Part shown: in pieces, positions 8,350-16,234 of the stretch
Numbering within the stretch: position 1 is the stretch's first letter
Layout: each line of letters opens with the position of its first letter
Source: Thiotrichaceae bacterium UBA973
GTDB taxonomy: Bacteria; Pseudomonadota; Gammaproteobacteria; Eutrophobiales; Eutrophobiaceae
Assembly: GCA_002292815.1 (NCBI GenBank)
Contig: DBBX01000028.1
Coordinates: 115,521-179,520 of the forward strand
DNA: 64,000 nucleotides
Direction: 5' to 3'
Made by a program: the position numbers and the translations under genes
Notes under the pieces: model-generated
The model's database searches: none
What the model saw: the letters and a program-made list of their open reading frames with translations, nothing else
Told to the model about the DNA's origin: nothing

Positions 8350-9444
8350 CTAGCCTTGATAAGCAGGAAAATCAGCATAGCCTTCTTTTGTAGGTGCATA
8401 CCAGATTTCCATTGGGGCTTCTTCTGCAAGCGGCCAATCATTTTCAAAACGCTCGACCAAGTCCGGATTGCTAATATAGGGTCGACCGAATGCAATTAAA
8501 TCGGCATGATTATTCCCGATGGCTTGTTCTGCAGTTTTCTGGTTATAGCCACAGTTGCCCATTAATGGCCCTTTAAATACTTTGCGTATTTCTGACAGGG
8601 TCATAGCTTCACCCAGTTCATGAAAGCCAAAAGCCAAACCATCCATAACATGCAAATAGGCTAATGAAAAATTATCTAATTGTTCCGCAACAAAGGTAAA
8701 TTGCTCACGGAAATCAGCAGATCCCATATCATTAAACACACCATTGGGCGCAATCCGTACACCAATTCTATCGACAGACACTTCTGCCATTACTGCTTGC
8801 AATATTTCATCAAGAAAACGATATCGATTCGGAATACTACCGCCATAATTGTCTTTACGCTCATTAGTCTTCGATTGTAAAAACTGATCTATCAAGTAGC
8901 CATTTGCACTATGTATTTCTACTCCATCAAAGCCTGCTTGCATTGCACGTCTGGCAGCATTTTTATAATCATTTACAATTTCCCTAATTTGTTCAATTGT
9001 TAGTGCTACTGGTGTTTCATAATGTTCTTTACCCGTTGGCGTTTGAATATGTTCACCGTCCAATTTTATTGCAGAAGGCGCCACTGGCAGCTCGCCATTA
9101 TGAAAACTACTATGTGATGCGCGACCGCAATGCCACAATTGTAAAAACATTGTGCCACCCGCTTCATGTACAGCATCTACGACTTGCTTCCATCCTTGCA
9201 CCTGTTCATCGTTATAGATGCCAGGTGAGTCCATCCAACCTATGCCTTGCTTTGAAATAACGGTGGCTTCAGAAATGATCAAGCCTGCAGAGGCGCGTTG
9301 ACTATAATAGTCTGCCATCAATGCATTGGGGGTTCGCTCACTGCCAGCACGACTTCGTGTTAATGGCGCCATTACAATACGATTTTTTAATTCTAATGAA
9401 TTATTTATTGAAATCGGTTTTAACAATGGGCTGGCTTTACTCAT
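8350..9444 (-). CDS. Old Yellow Enzyme family NAD(P)H:flavin oxidoreductase (copy 1)
   Basis: A 364-residue FMN TIM-barrel protein of the NemA/OYE class. Visible signatures are NRIVMAPLTRSRAG at the N-terminus, LQLWHCGRASH near residue 100, HSANGYLIDQFLQ near 180 and the phosphate-binding region GNCGYN and IAFGRPYISNPDLV near the end. Such enzymes reduce electrophilic alkenes, quinones, nitro compounds and N-ethylmaleimide with NADPH. A close paralogue lies at 12356-13456, and the two flank a LysR regulator and two phasin genes. The segment 9445-9675 upstream holds no recognised gene and presumably the promoter. Confidence 0.95.
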   Translation of the reverse strand: MSKASPLLKPISINNSLELKNRIVMAPLTRSRAGSERTPNALMADYYSQRASAGLIISEATVISKQGIGWMDSPGIYNDEQVQGWKQVVDAVHEAGGTMFLQLWHCGRASHSSFHNGELPVAPSAIKLDGEHIQTPTGKEHYETPVALTIEQIREIVNDYKNAARRAMQAGFDGVEIHSANGYLIDQFLQSKTNERKDNYGGSIPNRYRFLDEILQAVMAEVSVDRIGVRIAPNGVFNDMGSADFREQFTFVAEQLDNFSLAYLHVMDGLAFGFHELGEAMTLSEIRKVFKGPLMGNCGYNQKTAEQAIGNNHADLIAFGRPYISNPDLVERFENDWPLAEEAPMEIWYAPTKEGYADFPAYQG

Positions 9445-9675
9445 TTAAATATTTCCTTATTTGAAAATTGATTAAATCATGAATAGCAAACAGAAGATAA
9501 ACAATATTGTATCTGTTTTGTATCGTCGATGTTAATCAAGAAATAGTGTTAAATTCAGCAATACTGAACATAAGACAAAAAGGTGTTAAAAATGAATGGG
9601 CAACACATATACACATCCTTGTGTATCGATTATTAATCTAGGAGTCTATCCTTGATAAGAGGAGGTGTTTTGAGA

Positions 9676-10116
9676 CTAGTTCCAACTCTGGAGTTTAATT
9701 TTCCAGCTACCGTCATTTTGTCTTTCCAAAACATTGGTGATATTGCCATCAAGTTTGATTTCGTTACCATCAGTACCAATCCGAATGGCTTCCCAAAGCT
9801 CTGTTGAATATGCGGTATCGCCTTTTACTTGCATATCAACATTAGAAATAGAATATTGTTTGAAGCCGACTTCCCTCAAACCATCTAAATAAGTAGTAAT
9901 GGCTGCTCGTCCTTCTAGAATTTCACTGCTGGGTGGGAATACCATTGCATCTTTGGTGTATAAGGTAGCTAAGCTCGTTGTATTACCATTATCGAAATTG
10001 CTAACCCACAAGGAATCAAGCATTTCTAAGTCAGCAGTTTTCAGTGTGTTTGAAGCTGCATAACTTGAATTAAGAGATAATATTGATAATAAAATCAGAT
10101 ATTTAATGTTTTTCAT
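9676..10116 (-). CDS. Secreted SnoaL/DUF4440-like small protein
   Basis: A 146-residue protein with a clear signal peptide ending near residue 20 (LSLNSSYA). The mature part follows the NTF2-like SnoaL/DUF4440 pattern: a helix with LDSLWVSNFDNGN, then LATLYTKDAMVFPPSSEILEGRAA and a final strand DGSWKIKLQSWN. Such domains bind small ligands or act as isomerases or cyclases, so substrate prediction is unsafe. It lies between the first OYE and a divergent LysR gene and may be under LysR control. Function unknown. Confidence 0.8.
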   Translation of the reverse strand: MKNIKYLILLSILSLNSSYAASNTLKTADLEMLDSLWVSNFDNGNTTSLATLYTKDAMVFPPSSEILEGRAAITTYLDGLREVGFKQYSISNVDMQVKGDTAYSTELWEAIRIGTDGNEIKLDGNITNVLERQNDGSWKIKLQSWN

Positions 10117-10243
10117 AATTGGAGCTCCTGTTAATTAATATGGATTTGTGCGTTGCAATAAATATAGGTACGATGACCTTCATTAACAACAGTGCTTTTG
10201 TTCATGAACTCATTCCAAAAAAGACATAATCAGGTGCATAACG

Positions 10244-11170
10244 GTGGATAGGCTAACTAGCATGAGAGTATTTGCCGCAGTCGCCAGACTTGGTAGCTTT
10301 GCTGCAGCGGCTGAAGAACTGGATATTTCAAATACCATGTGTTCAAAATTTGTCCGTGATTTAGAAAACAATCTTGGTGCAAGACTGCTCAACAGAACGA
10401 CCAGACAACTAAGCCTTACTGAAGTAGGTAGTACTTATCATAAAAAGGTTATCGACATACTCACTGAAGTTGAGGAAGCAGAGCAATGTGTATCAGAATT
10501 ACAAAATGAACCTGTCGGGACATTACGCATTATGTCGTTACCGTCTTTTGGATCATTTCATATCGCTCGGGCAATTAAAGGTTATAAACAACAATACCCA
10601 AAAGTCGCCATAGAACTAAACCTCTCTGACGATTTTGATAATCTGGTAGACAAAGGTATGGACCTTGCCTTTCGAGTCGGGGAACTAGAAGACTCCAGTG
10701 TTGTTGCATTAAAAATATCATCAAGTCGATTAATCGTTTGTGCATCTCCGGAATACCTGAAAGAGAATGGCACACCACAAACGCCAGAAGCATTACAGCA
10801 ACATGTTTGTTTGGTTACATCCAACAACGTCATCTTCACCCCGCATTGGACTTTCAATATCGATAGTGTGGAAACAGAATTTGATATCAAGAGTGACTAT
10901 TTGACGTCTAATATCGCAGATTCACTTCGTGTCGCAGCGATAAACGGTAGTGGCTTGATACAACTACCCTCTTACATGATCGGCCTTGATATTCAATCAG
11001 GCAGACTCATGCCGGTATTAGAAAAGTTTGAACCTAAACCATTACCCATTAACTTGGTTTATGCTCACCGCAAACATATGTCAGTAAAAATCAGAAGTTT
11101 TGTCGATTACATGCAGGGTTATTTTGAAACACCGCCTTATTGGGATAAATGGATGTTTGAAGGAAAGTGA
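10244..11170 (+). CDS. LysR-family transcriptional regulator
   Basis: A 308-residue LysR regulator starting at GTG 10244 (next ATG at 10262). Residues 1-60 form the winged helix-turn-helix (FAAVARLGSFAAAAEELD, then SNTMCSKFVRDLE). Residues about 90-295 are a two-lobed periplasmic-binding-like effector domain (SLPSFGSFHIARAI, LAFRVGELEDSSV). It is divergent from the SnoaL-like gene and the first OYE, the normal arrangement for a LysR protein and its targets. The subgroup resembles CrgA/YafC-type regulators that often adjoin oxidoreductases. Targets are inferred from position. Confidence 0.92.
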   Translation: MDRLTSMRVFAAVARLGSFAAAAEELDISNTMCSKFVRDLENNLGARLLNRTTRQLSLTEVGSTYHKKVIDILTEVEEAEQCVSELQNEPVGTLRIMSLPSFGSFHIARAIKGYKQQYPKVAIELNLSDDFDNLVDKGMDLAFRVGELEDSSVVALKISSSRLIVCASPEYLKENGTPQTPEALQQHVCLVTSNNVIFTPHWTFNIDSVETEFDIKSDYLTSNIADSLRVAAINGSGLIQLPSYMIGLDIQSGRLMPVLEKFEPKPLPINLVYAHRKHMSVKIRSFVDYMQGYFETPPYWDKWMFEGK

Positions 11171-11312
11171 CCTGCAGTGTTGAGTAATCAAACATATCAA
11201 ACCATATACTGACTTAATATTTTTTGAACATTACTAGACAATTTATTAACATACATTTTCTAGTGTTAAATTTTCAAAAAAACTCGACAAGATCACATTT
11301 TCATAATTACTT

Positions 11313-11342
11313 TGTTGCAACGCAACATTTTAAACGTATAAT
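11313..11342 (+). promoter_or_regulatory. Phasin gene 1 promoter with palindromic operator TGTTGC-N3-GCAACA
   Basis: Perfect 15-bp palindrome at 11313-11327 overlaps a probable -35 (TTGCAA, 11315-11320). A 16-bp spacer leads to TATAAT at 11337-11342. The second phasin promoter (11866-11895) has the same operator, the same 9 bp between operator and TATAAT, and the same spacer. A repressor bound here would cover the -35. PhaR-type phasin repressors recognise TGC...GCA-type palindromes in other bacteria; that identification is inferred. Confidence 0.75.
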
Positions 11343-11373
11343 CATCTCCAATTAAAACTTTTGGAGTTGAACC

Positions 11374-11682
11374 ATGGAAAATACATTCGAGAAGTTAGTC
11401 GAGCCACTTAAGGCATTGAACGATTTGACATTCAGAAGCATTGAGCAAATAACTGCCATACAGCTTAAAGCATTTCAGGATAATGCAAAGATTGGTATGT
11501 ATGCTTTAAACACAGCGTCAGAGATCAAGGACATTGATTCCTTGAAAAACTATATGGAAAGTCAGATTGCTGTCTCTCAGTATCTATCCGATAACGCCGC
11601 AGTGGATGTTAAAGAAATTGCTGAATTGAGTAATTCATTAGCTACCGATGCAAAGGAAGTTGTCGAAAAATCAATCATTTGA
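11374..11682 (+). CDS. Phasin family protein 1
   Basis: A 102-residue, all-helical, acidic protein of the Phasin_2 type, with the typical opening FEKLVEPLKALNDLTFRSIEQ. Phasins coat polyhydroxyalkanoate granules. It shares length, domain and about half of its residues with the protein at 11934-12248, so the two are tandem duplicates. It has its own promoter and a rho-independent terminator, so the paralogues are separate units under a shared operator. No PHA synthase is in the window; granule binding is inferred from the family. Confidence 0.85.
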   Translation: MENTFEKLVEPLKALNDLTFRSIEQITAIQLKAFQDNAKIGMYALNTASEIKDIDSLKNYMESQIAVSQYLSDNAAVDVKEIAELSNSLATDAKEVVEKSII

Positions 11683-11713
11683 TAACAACACCCCCCTGCT
11701 TTAGCTAAAGCTA

Positions 11714-11738
11714 AACCGCTCTTCTGAGCGGTTTTTTA
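11714..11738 (+). terminator. Rho-independent terminator of phasin gene 1
   Basis: AACCGCT-CTTCTG-AGCGGTT stem-loop followed by a T-rich tract, 30 nt after the stop codon. Confidence 0.9.
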
Positions 11739-11865
11739 TTATTAAATCATCATCCATTCTGGATGTTATAAAAAAATAAAAATTTAGCGATTTATGCATC
11801 GTCAAAATATTTTAAAATTTCTAATAGCACCATATTATCAATAACTTATACTGATCTAAATATTA

Positions 11866-11895
11866 TGTTGCGCTGCAACATTTTAAGTGTATAAT
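11866..11895 (+). promoter_or_regulatory. Phasin gene 2 promoter with palindromic operator TGTTGC-N3-GCAACA
   Basis: Palindrome at 11866-11880, putative -35 TTGCGC (11868-11873), 16-bp spacer, TATAAT at 11890-11895. Geometry is identical to the first phasin promoter although the surrounding sequence differs. Confidence 0.75.
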
Positions 11896-11933
11896 ACTCG
11901 CCAATGATTAAATAAAATATTTGGAGAAATACT

Positions 11934-12248
11934 ATGAATAACACGTTTGAAAATTTATTTACACCGATAAAAGAACTAAATGAATTAGCACTGAAAAGCA
12001 TTGAAGAAATTACAACCATTCAGGTTAAAGCTATTCAAGAAAGCACTCAGGTGAATGTTGAAGCGCTTAAGTCTGCAGCTGAAATTAAAGATGTTGATAC
12101 GCTTCAGAAATATCTTGCTAGTCAAGTTGAAGTTGCACAAAACCTGTCAACTAAGGCAGTTGAAGATGCACAAGAAATAGCCAAACTGGGCGAATCTTAT
12201 GCTAGCAGCGTTAAGGAAATTGTTGAGAAATCAGTCCCTACTGTTTAA
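11934..12248 (+). CDS. Phasin family protein 2
   Basis: A 104-residue helical protein paralogous to the preceding phasin; both begin with M-x-N-T-F-E and carry the IEEITTIQ/IEQITAIQ helix and a final KE-IVEKS helix. Expected to bind the surface of PHA granules. An AATATTTGGAGAAATACT leader gives a good ribosome site (GGAG about 8 nt before ATG). It is transcribed from its own operator-controlled promoter and ends at a strong bidirectional terminator shared with the convergent OYE gene. Confidence 0.85.
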   Translation: MNNTFENLFTPIKELNELALKSIEEITTIQVKAIQESTQVNVEALKSAAEIKDVDTLQKYLASQVEVAQNLSTKAVEDAQEIAKLGESYASSVKEIVEKSVPTV

Positions 12249-12273
12249 TACTGGAAACTGAAGCTTCAACTAA

Positions 12274-12303
12274 AAAAACCGCTCTTTTGAGCGGTTTTTT
12301 TTT
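12274..12303. terminator. Bidirectional rho-independent terminator (phasin 2 / OYE copy 2)
   Basis: AACCGCTC-TTTT-GAGCGGTT stem-loop with an A run on the left and a T run on the right, so it can terminate both the plus-strand phasin and the minus-strand oxidoreductase. Confidence 0.88.
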
Positions 12304-12355
12304 GCCTACAGTAAAATGTGATATCAGGGTTCTTATTCTACCCGGTCCAAAGTGA

Positions 12356-13456
12356 CTAAGCCGCCTCATAAGTCGGAAAATCGGCTAACCCATCTTCTCT
12401 AGGTGTCCACCATAATTCAACTTCTGCCTCGGGCGCTAACGGCCAGTCATTTCTATAACGTTCTACAAGATCCGGATTACTGATATAAGGTCGTCCAAAG
12501 GCAATCAGGTCAGCTTTGCCATCGCCAATTGCTTGTTCCGCAGTCTGTTGCGTATAACCACAATTACCCATTAACGGACCATCAAATACCTGTCGGAATT
12601 CATCCAGCGTCATTGGCTCACCCAGTTCATGAAAACCGAATGCCAGACCATCCATGACATGTAGGTAGGCCAGACCATGTTGGTTTAACTGTTGGGCGAC
12701 ATAGGTAAAGGACTCTCGATAATCTTCTGAACCCATATCATTAAACACGCCGTTCGGTGCCAAGCGGACCCCGACGCGTTCTGCCGGTACCTCCTCAGTA
12801 ACAGCCTTGATCACTTCATCTAACATACGATATCTTTTTTCGATACTGCCACCGTATTCATCAGTACGCTGATTGGTACGCGACTGTAAAAACTGGTCGA
12901 GCAGATAACCATTCGCACTGTGAACCTCAACACCATCAAAACCGGCCTGCATAGCACGCTTCGCTGCACTCCTGTAGTCCAGTATCGTTTGCTTGATCTC
13001 GTCAATGGTCAGTGCATGCGGGATTTCGTATTCTTCCTTACCATTTGGCGTATGGATCTCATCGCCATTTATTTTGATTGCAGAGGGAGCAACCGGTAAT
13101 TCACCATTGTCATGAAAACTGGTGTGAGAAGCTCGGCCCATATGCCATAACTGTAGAAAGATAAGGCCACCTTCAGCATGAACCGCATCAACGACCCGTT
13201 TCCAGCCCTGCATTTGCTCATCGTTATAGATGCCCGGTGAGTCGACCCAGCCTCTGGCAATTTTCGACACCACCGTCGCTTCGGAAATAATCAAACCTGC
13301 CGAAGCACGCTGCCGGTAATACTCAGCCATCAGCTCATTCGGAATTCGATCTTTACCAGCCCGCGCACGCGTTAACGGTGCCAAGACAACACGATTCTTT
13401 AATTGTAATGATTCATTTAAAGAAAATGAATTTAACAAAGGACTATCTTTACTCAT
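12356..13456 (-). CDS. Old Yellow Enzyme family NAD(P)H:flavin oxidoreductase (copy 2)
   Basis: A 366-residue paralogue of the enzyme at 8350-9444, sharing most residues across the whole length (for example HSANGYLLDQFLQSRTN and GNCGYTQQTAEQAIGD). The active-site segment reads LQLWHMGRASH, where copy 1 has cysteine in place of methionine before GRASH. Family role: FMN-dependent ene reduction and detoxification of electrophiles and quinones. The quinone-oxidoreductase-like gene lies 93 nt upstream on the same strand, so the two may form one transcript controlled by the divergent HxlR regulator. Confidence 0.95.
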   Translation of the reverse strand: MSKDSPLLNSFSLNESLQLKNRVVLAPLTRARAGKDRIPNELMAEYYRQRASAGLIISEATVVSKIARGWVDSPGIYNDEQMQGWKRVVDAVHAEGGLIFLQLWHMGRASHTSFHDNGELPVAPSAIKINGDEIHTPNGKEEYEIPHALTIDEIKQTILDYRSAAKRAMQAGFDGVEVHSANGYLLDQFLQSRTNQRTDEYGGSIEKRYRMLDEVIKAVTEEVPAERVGVRLAPNGVFNDMGSEDYRESFTYVAQQLNQHGLAYLHVMDGLAFGFHELGEPMTLDEFRQVFDGPLMGNCGYTQQTAEQAIGDGKADLIAFGRPYISNPDLVERYRNDWPLAPEAEVELWWTPREDGLADFPTYEAA

Positions 13457-13549
13457 GAGAAATTTTCCTTCTTAATAATTTTTTGAATGTATCGCAATTA
13501 AAAGATTCAATATGATTTGTATATGGATAAGACGCTTTAATACTTGAAC

Positions 13550-14542
13550 TTAAACAGTAACCACGATCTTCCCTTTCTGCTGGTTAGTTTCCATAAACAG
13601 CTGTGCTTCGACAATCTCGTCAAGACTAAAGCGATGCTCATCAATGATCGGTTTCAGATCTCCAGACTGGAGTAAATTAAAGACATATTCTCTGGCACGT
13701 TCGCATAGCTCTGGCGACTGCGTAATTTCAAACAAGGTATAACCCCGGATAGTTAAGCCCTTTACTAGTGCTGGAAACAAGGGAAAAGGTGTTGGTTCAG
13801 GCGATAAAGCACCATACTCATAAATAGTTGCACCTTTAGCCGCTGCAGCCGCAAGCTCAAGAAGCATAGGTCCGCCAACAGGATCAAAAATTAGATTTGC
13901 CCCTGCTCCTGACGTAATCTCCATCACCCTTTCTGCTAAATCTTCTTCATTAGTAACGATGACGTGATCGGCACCCGCATCAAGGAGGAAAGATTTTTTG
14001 TCTGCACCACGTGTTGTTGCAATCGCCAATCCACCGCTTGCTTTAGTAAGCTGAATTGCCGCTAAACCAACGCTACTACTGGAGGCTGTTATCAATACAA
14101 CATCATCTTTTTTCATTTTTCCATATTCAATCAAAGCGCCATATGCCGTTAAGTACTGCATCCAGATGGCAGCACCCTCAGCCGCAGAAAGCTTATCGGG
14201 ATAATGCGCGACCGCAGTCACAGGCAAAATCGCAGATTCGCCATAGACGCCATAATCAACCATCGAGAAAGAAGGAACACTACTGACACGATCCCCAACT
14301 TTAAAACCCGTCACACCCGTTCCAAGTGCGTCAATAATTCCCGCAGCTTCATAACCTAGCTGAGAAGGTAATTTCGGAGTTTCTATATATTGCCCTTTTC
14401 GAAAGACTACTTCAGCACGGTTCAGTCCAAGAGCCTCAACCTTAATACGAACCTCAGCTTCTCCCGGCTCTACTAACGGTAACTCCTCAAGTTTAAGAAC
14501 ATCGGCCTTACCTAACTCATGAAAACGAACAATCCTGGGCAT
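13550..14542 (-). CDS. Zinc-independent MDR-superfamily oxidoreductase (quinone-oxidoreductase-like)
   Basis: A 330-residue medium-chain dehydrogenase/reductase. The N-terminal GroES-like domain includes GLNRAEVVFRKGQY and LGYEAAG, and the nucleotide-binding domain has ITASSSSVGLAAIQL near residue 150. The cysteine/histidine ligands of zinc alcohol dehydrogenases are absent, which places it with NADPH:quinone reductase-like (QOR) proteins. Its neighbours are an OYE on the same strand and a divergent HxlR-type regulator starting 224 nt away, a common arrangement for quinone or electrophile stress genes. Substrate unknown. Confidence 0.9.
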   Translation of the reverse strand: MPRIVRFHELGKADVLKLEELPLVEPGEAEVRIKVEALGLNRAEVVFRKGQYIETPKLPSQLGYEAAGIIDALGTGVTGFKVGDRVSSVPSFSMVDYGVYGESAILPVTAVAHYPDKLSAAEGAAIWMQYLTAYGALIEYGKMKKDDVVLITASSSSVGLAAIQLTKASGGLAIATTRGADKKSFLLDAGADHVIVTNEEDLAERVMEITSGAGANLIFDPVGGPMLLELAAAAAKGATIYEYGALSPEPTPFPLFPALVKGLTIRGYTLFEITQSPELCERAREYVFNLLQSGDLKPIIDEHRFSLDEIVEAQLFMETNQQKGKIVVTV

Positions 14543-14766
14543 TAGAAATAACTCCTATTAATTAATATGAAAGCTTGTGGTAATTCATGTGCTCGTTTGT
14601 TTCTAGTGAGCAATATTTTCATACTGCGCTAACAGCAACTGGAATGAGAATTTCGATTTTCAAGCCTGTTAATTTTTATCTATTGCACATAACGAGTTGG
14701 AGAACTATAATTCATCAAGTATATTTTGTAAACTAGGTTCCTATAAGTAACTATAACGAGTTTTAT

Positions 14767-15147
14767 ATGACTAAATTAAAAGCCAATGTTTTTGCAGCAA
14801 AATGTTCGTCCCGAGAAGTCCTTGTTTTAATCAGCGAGAAATGGGTATGCTTGATAGTTTGTGCGTTGAGCAAACAAAAGGTGTTACGTTTTGGTGAACT
14901 CAAGCGACTCTGTGAAGGCGTTTCGCAAAAAATGCTGACTCAAACATTACGGAAACTGGAACGTGACGGTTTAGTTATTCGAACAGTATATGCAGATAAA
15001 TTGCCGCTAAAAGTTGAATATCAACTCAGCCCATTAGGAAAAAATTTAGTCCCCGTAATCGAGCAAGTGAAATCATGGGCCGAGAAAAATATGGATAGAA
15101 TCAATAAGCATAGAGTGGCGTTTGAGAAAAAAAGTAATGCCGCCTGA
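14767..15147 (+). CDS. HxlR-family winged-helix transcriptional regulator
   Basis: A 126-residue DNA-binding protein with the HxlR signature: SEKWVCLIVCALSKQKV, RFGELKRLCEGVSQKMLTQTLRKLE and VEYQLSPLGKNL. Cysteine 14 lies at the place of the redox-sensing cysteine of YodB/HypR-type members, and further cysteines are at about 32, 36 and 53. Several members sense quinones or disulphide stress through such cysteines and control adjacent reductase genes. Divergence from a QOR-like gene and an OYE fits this role. Redox sensing here is inferred. Confidence 0.9.
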   Translation: MTKLKANVFAAKCSSREVLVLISEKWVCLIVCALSKQKVLRFGELKRLCEGVSQKMLTQTLRKLERDGLVIRTVYADKLPLKVEYQLSPLGKNLVPVIEQVKSWAEKNMDRINKHRVAFEKKSNAA

Positions 15148-15162
15148 TCTGGTCGTTGGGAT

Positions 15163-15516
15163 TTATTTATTCTTCAGTAGATCCTTTAAATTTGCGAATG
15201 GTTTGCCAGTGCCATGCTCCAGTTCAAGTTCATTAATCGCACTAGTAGCTGAAACATTAGAGTCTAAATATTTTGCATGCTCATGATCATGGCAATAAAG
15301 GCACAATAACTCCCAATTGTTGCCGTCTTCAGAATTATTATCGTGGTTATGATCTTTATGGTGAACCGTTAATTCGCTGATATTTTCTCGAGTAAATTCG
15401 CGCTTACATTTACCACAGACCCAAGGATAAAGTTTAAGTGCCTTTTCGCGATAACCATGTCCTCTTATCTCGGCATTCCGCTTCGATTCTGCAACAACTT
15501 TATCAAGCTTATCCAT
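15163..15516 (-). CDS. yajD: YajD family HNH nuclease-like protein
   Basis: A 117-residue protein with an HNH fold: WVCGKCKREFTRENI (CxxC), VHHKDHNHDN carrying the HH/H core, and LLCLYCHDHEH (CxxC plus H). Length and arrangement match E. coli YajD. The four cysteines form a structural zinc site, and the HH-N-H motif suggests metal-dependent nuclease chemistry, although no biological role is established for YajD. It is convergent with the HxlR gene, 15 nt apart. Confidence 0.9.
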   Translation of the reverse strand: MDKLDKVVAESKRNAEIRGHGYREKALKLYPWVCGKCKREFTRENISELTVHHKDHNHDNNSEDGNNWELLCLYCHDHEHAKYLDSNVSATSAINELELEHGTGKPFANLKDLLKNK

Positions 15517-15580
15517 TAGAGAGTTTAAATACTAAATATTTGTAATCACTTACTACTGTAATTGATACCTACGGGTCATT

Positions 15581-15925
15581 TTAGTGTCTTAATACACCCG
15601 CTTGAATGCTGATTAAATCATCAAAGGTTTTAAGCTGCTTTAGCAGCGTATTTGTCGATGGGTCATCTTTACGAAGGCATTCTTCTGCATATTCAAATAT
15701 TCCGCTTTGTGCCGGCAACGGTTTGGTCTGTTCGATAGTATCTTTCATCCTCGGTAGGAATATCCACTGCAACCATTGCTCAAATTTAAGTGTATCCATG
15801 CAAAATGGGATTGTGCTATCCAGATCACTAGCATCAGGCCTAGATTTATCCCACTTTCCGTGGGTACGTAGGTTTGCCTCGACTTCTAATAAAACGTCGG
15901 CAATTCGGTTTGGGATATCGTGCAT
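15581..15925 (-). CDS. yqcC: YqcC family protein
   Basis: A 114-residue protein with the YqcC (DUF446) signature: STIPFCMDTLKFEQWLQWIFLPRM and a small helical C-terminus. This family is essentially gammaproteobacterial and often sits near truC or flavodoxin genes, which are not seen here. No function has been assigned. It follows yajD's promoter region by 64 nt on the same strand and may share a transcript with it. Length agrees with the family. Confidence 0.88.
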   Translation of the reverse strand: MHDIPNRIADVLLEVEANLRTHGKWDKSRPDASDLDSTIPFCMDTLKFEQWLQWIFLPRMKDTIEQTKPLPAQSGIFEYAEECLRKDDPSTNTLLKQLKTFDDLISIQAGVLRH

Positions 15926-16063
15926 TAGTCTAATTATACGTCGAGTTTAGCTGATCCTAAAGTTTGGATTTACTAATATCGTATATATAAGGAGTCAGAT
16001 TCTCAGCAATTTCCCGAAATTCTTGTCATATATGCAATATTTTGTACAGAAATGACACTTCAT

Positions 16064-16093
16064 TTCACATATTTAGACAATCTGGTTTATACT
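16064..16093 (+). promoter_or_regulatory. Probable sigma-70 promoter of the EF-G gene
   Basis: TTCACA (16064-16069), an 18-bp spacer and TATACT (16088-16093) give a plausible promoter about 140 nt before the start codon. The rest of 15926-16234 holds no gene. Confidence 0.5.
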
Positions 16094-16160
16094 CCGCCCG
16101 CCAGTTCACACCTCATGCGGTCATCTCGGTGGAAATTCAAAAAGATGTGGGTATTTGGTA

Positions 16161-16184
16161 GCGCAGTTTCCTGAAACTAGGCGC
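16161..16184 (+). promoter_or_regulatory. Leader hairpin upstream of the EF-G gene
   Basis: AGTTTC-CT-GAAACT forms a perfect stem flanked on both sides by GCGC (16161-16164 and 16181-16184), about 50 nt before the start codon. It lies inside the predicted leader and has no T tract, so a role in leader regulation or stability is possible but unproven. Confidence 0.4.
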
Positions 16185-16234
16185 AGGGACAGTAATCGAA
16201 TTCATTAATTAACTTAACTTTATAGAGTAGAACA

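Noticed and set aside
14689..14762. Direct repeat ATAACGAGTT as HxlR operator
   Set aside because: Two copies 64 bp apart, one overlapping the ribosome-site region of the HxlR gene; not palindromic and too weak to assign.
15606..15950. 114-residue plus-strand frame antisense to yqcC
   Set aside because: YqcC on the minus strand has clear family motifs; the antisense frame has none.
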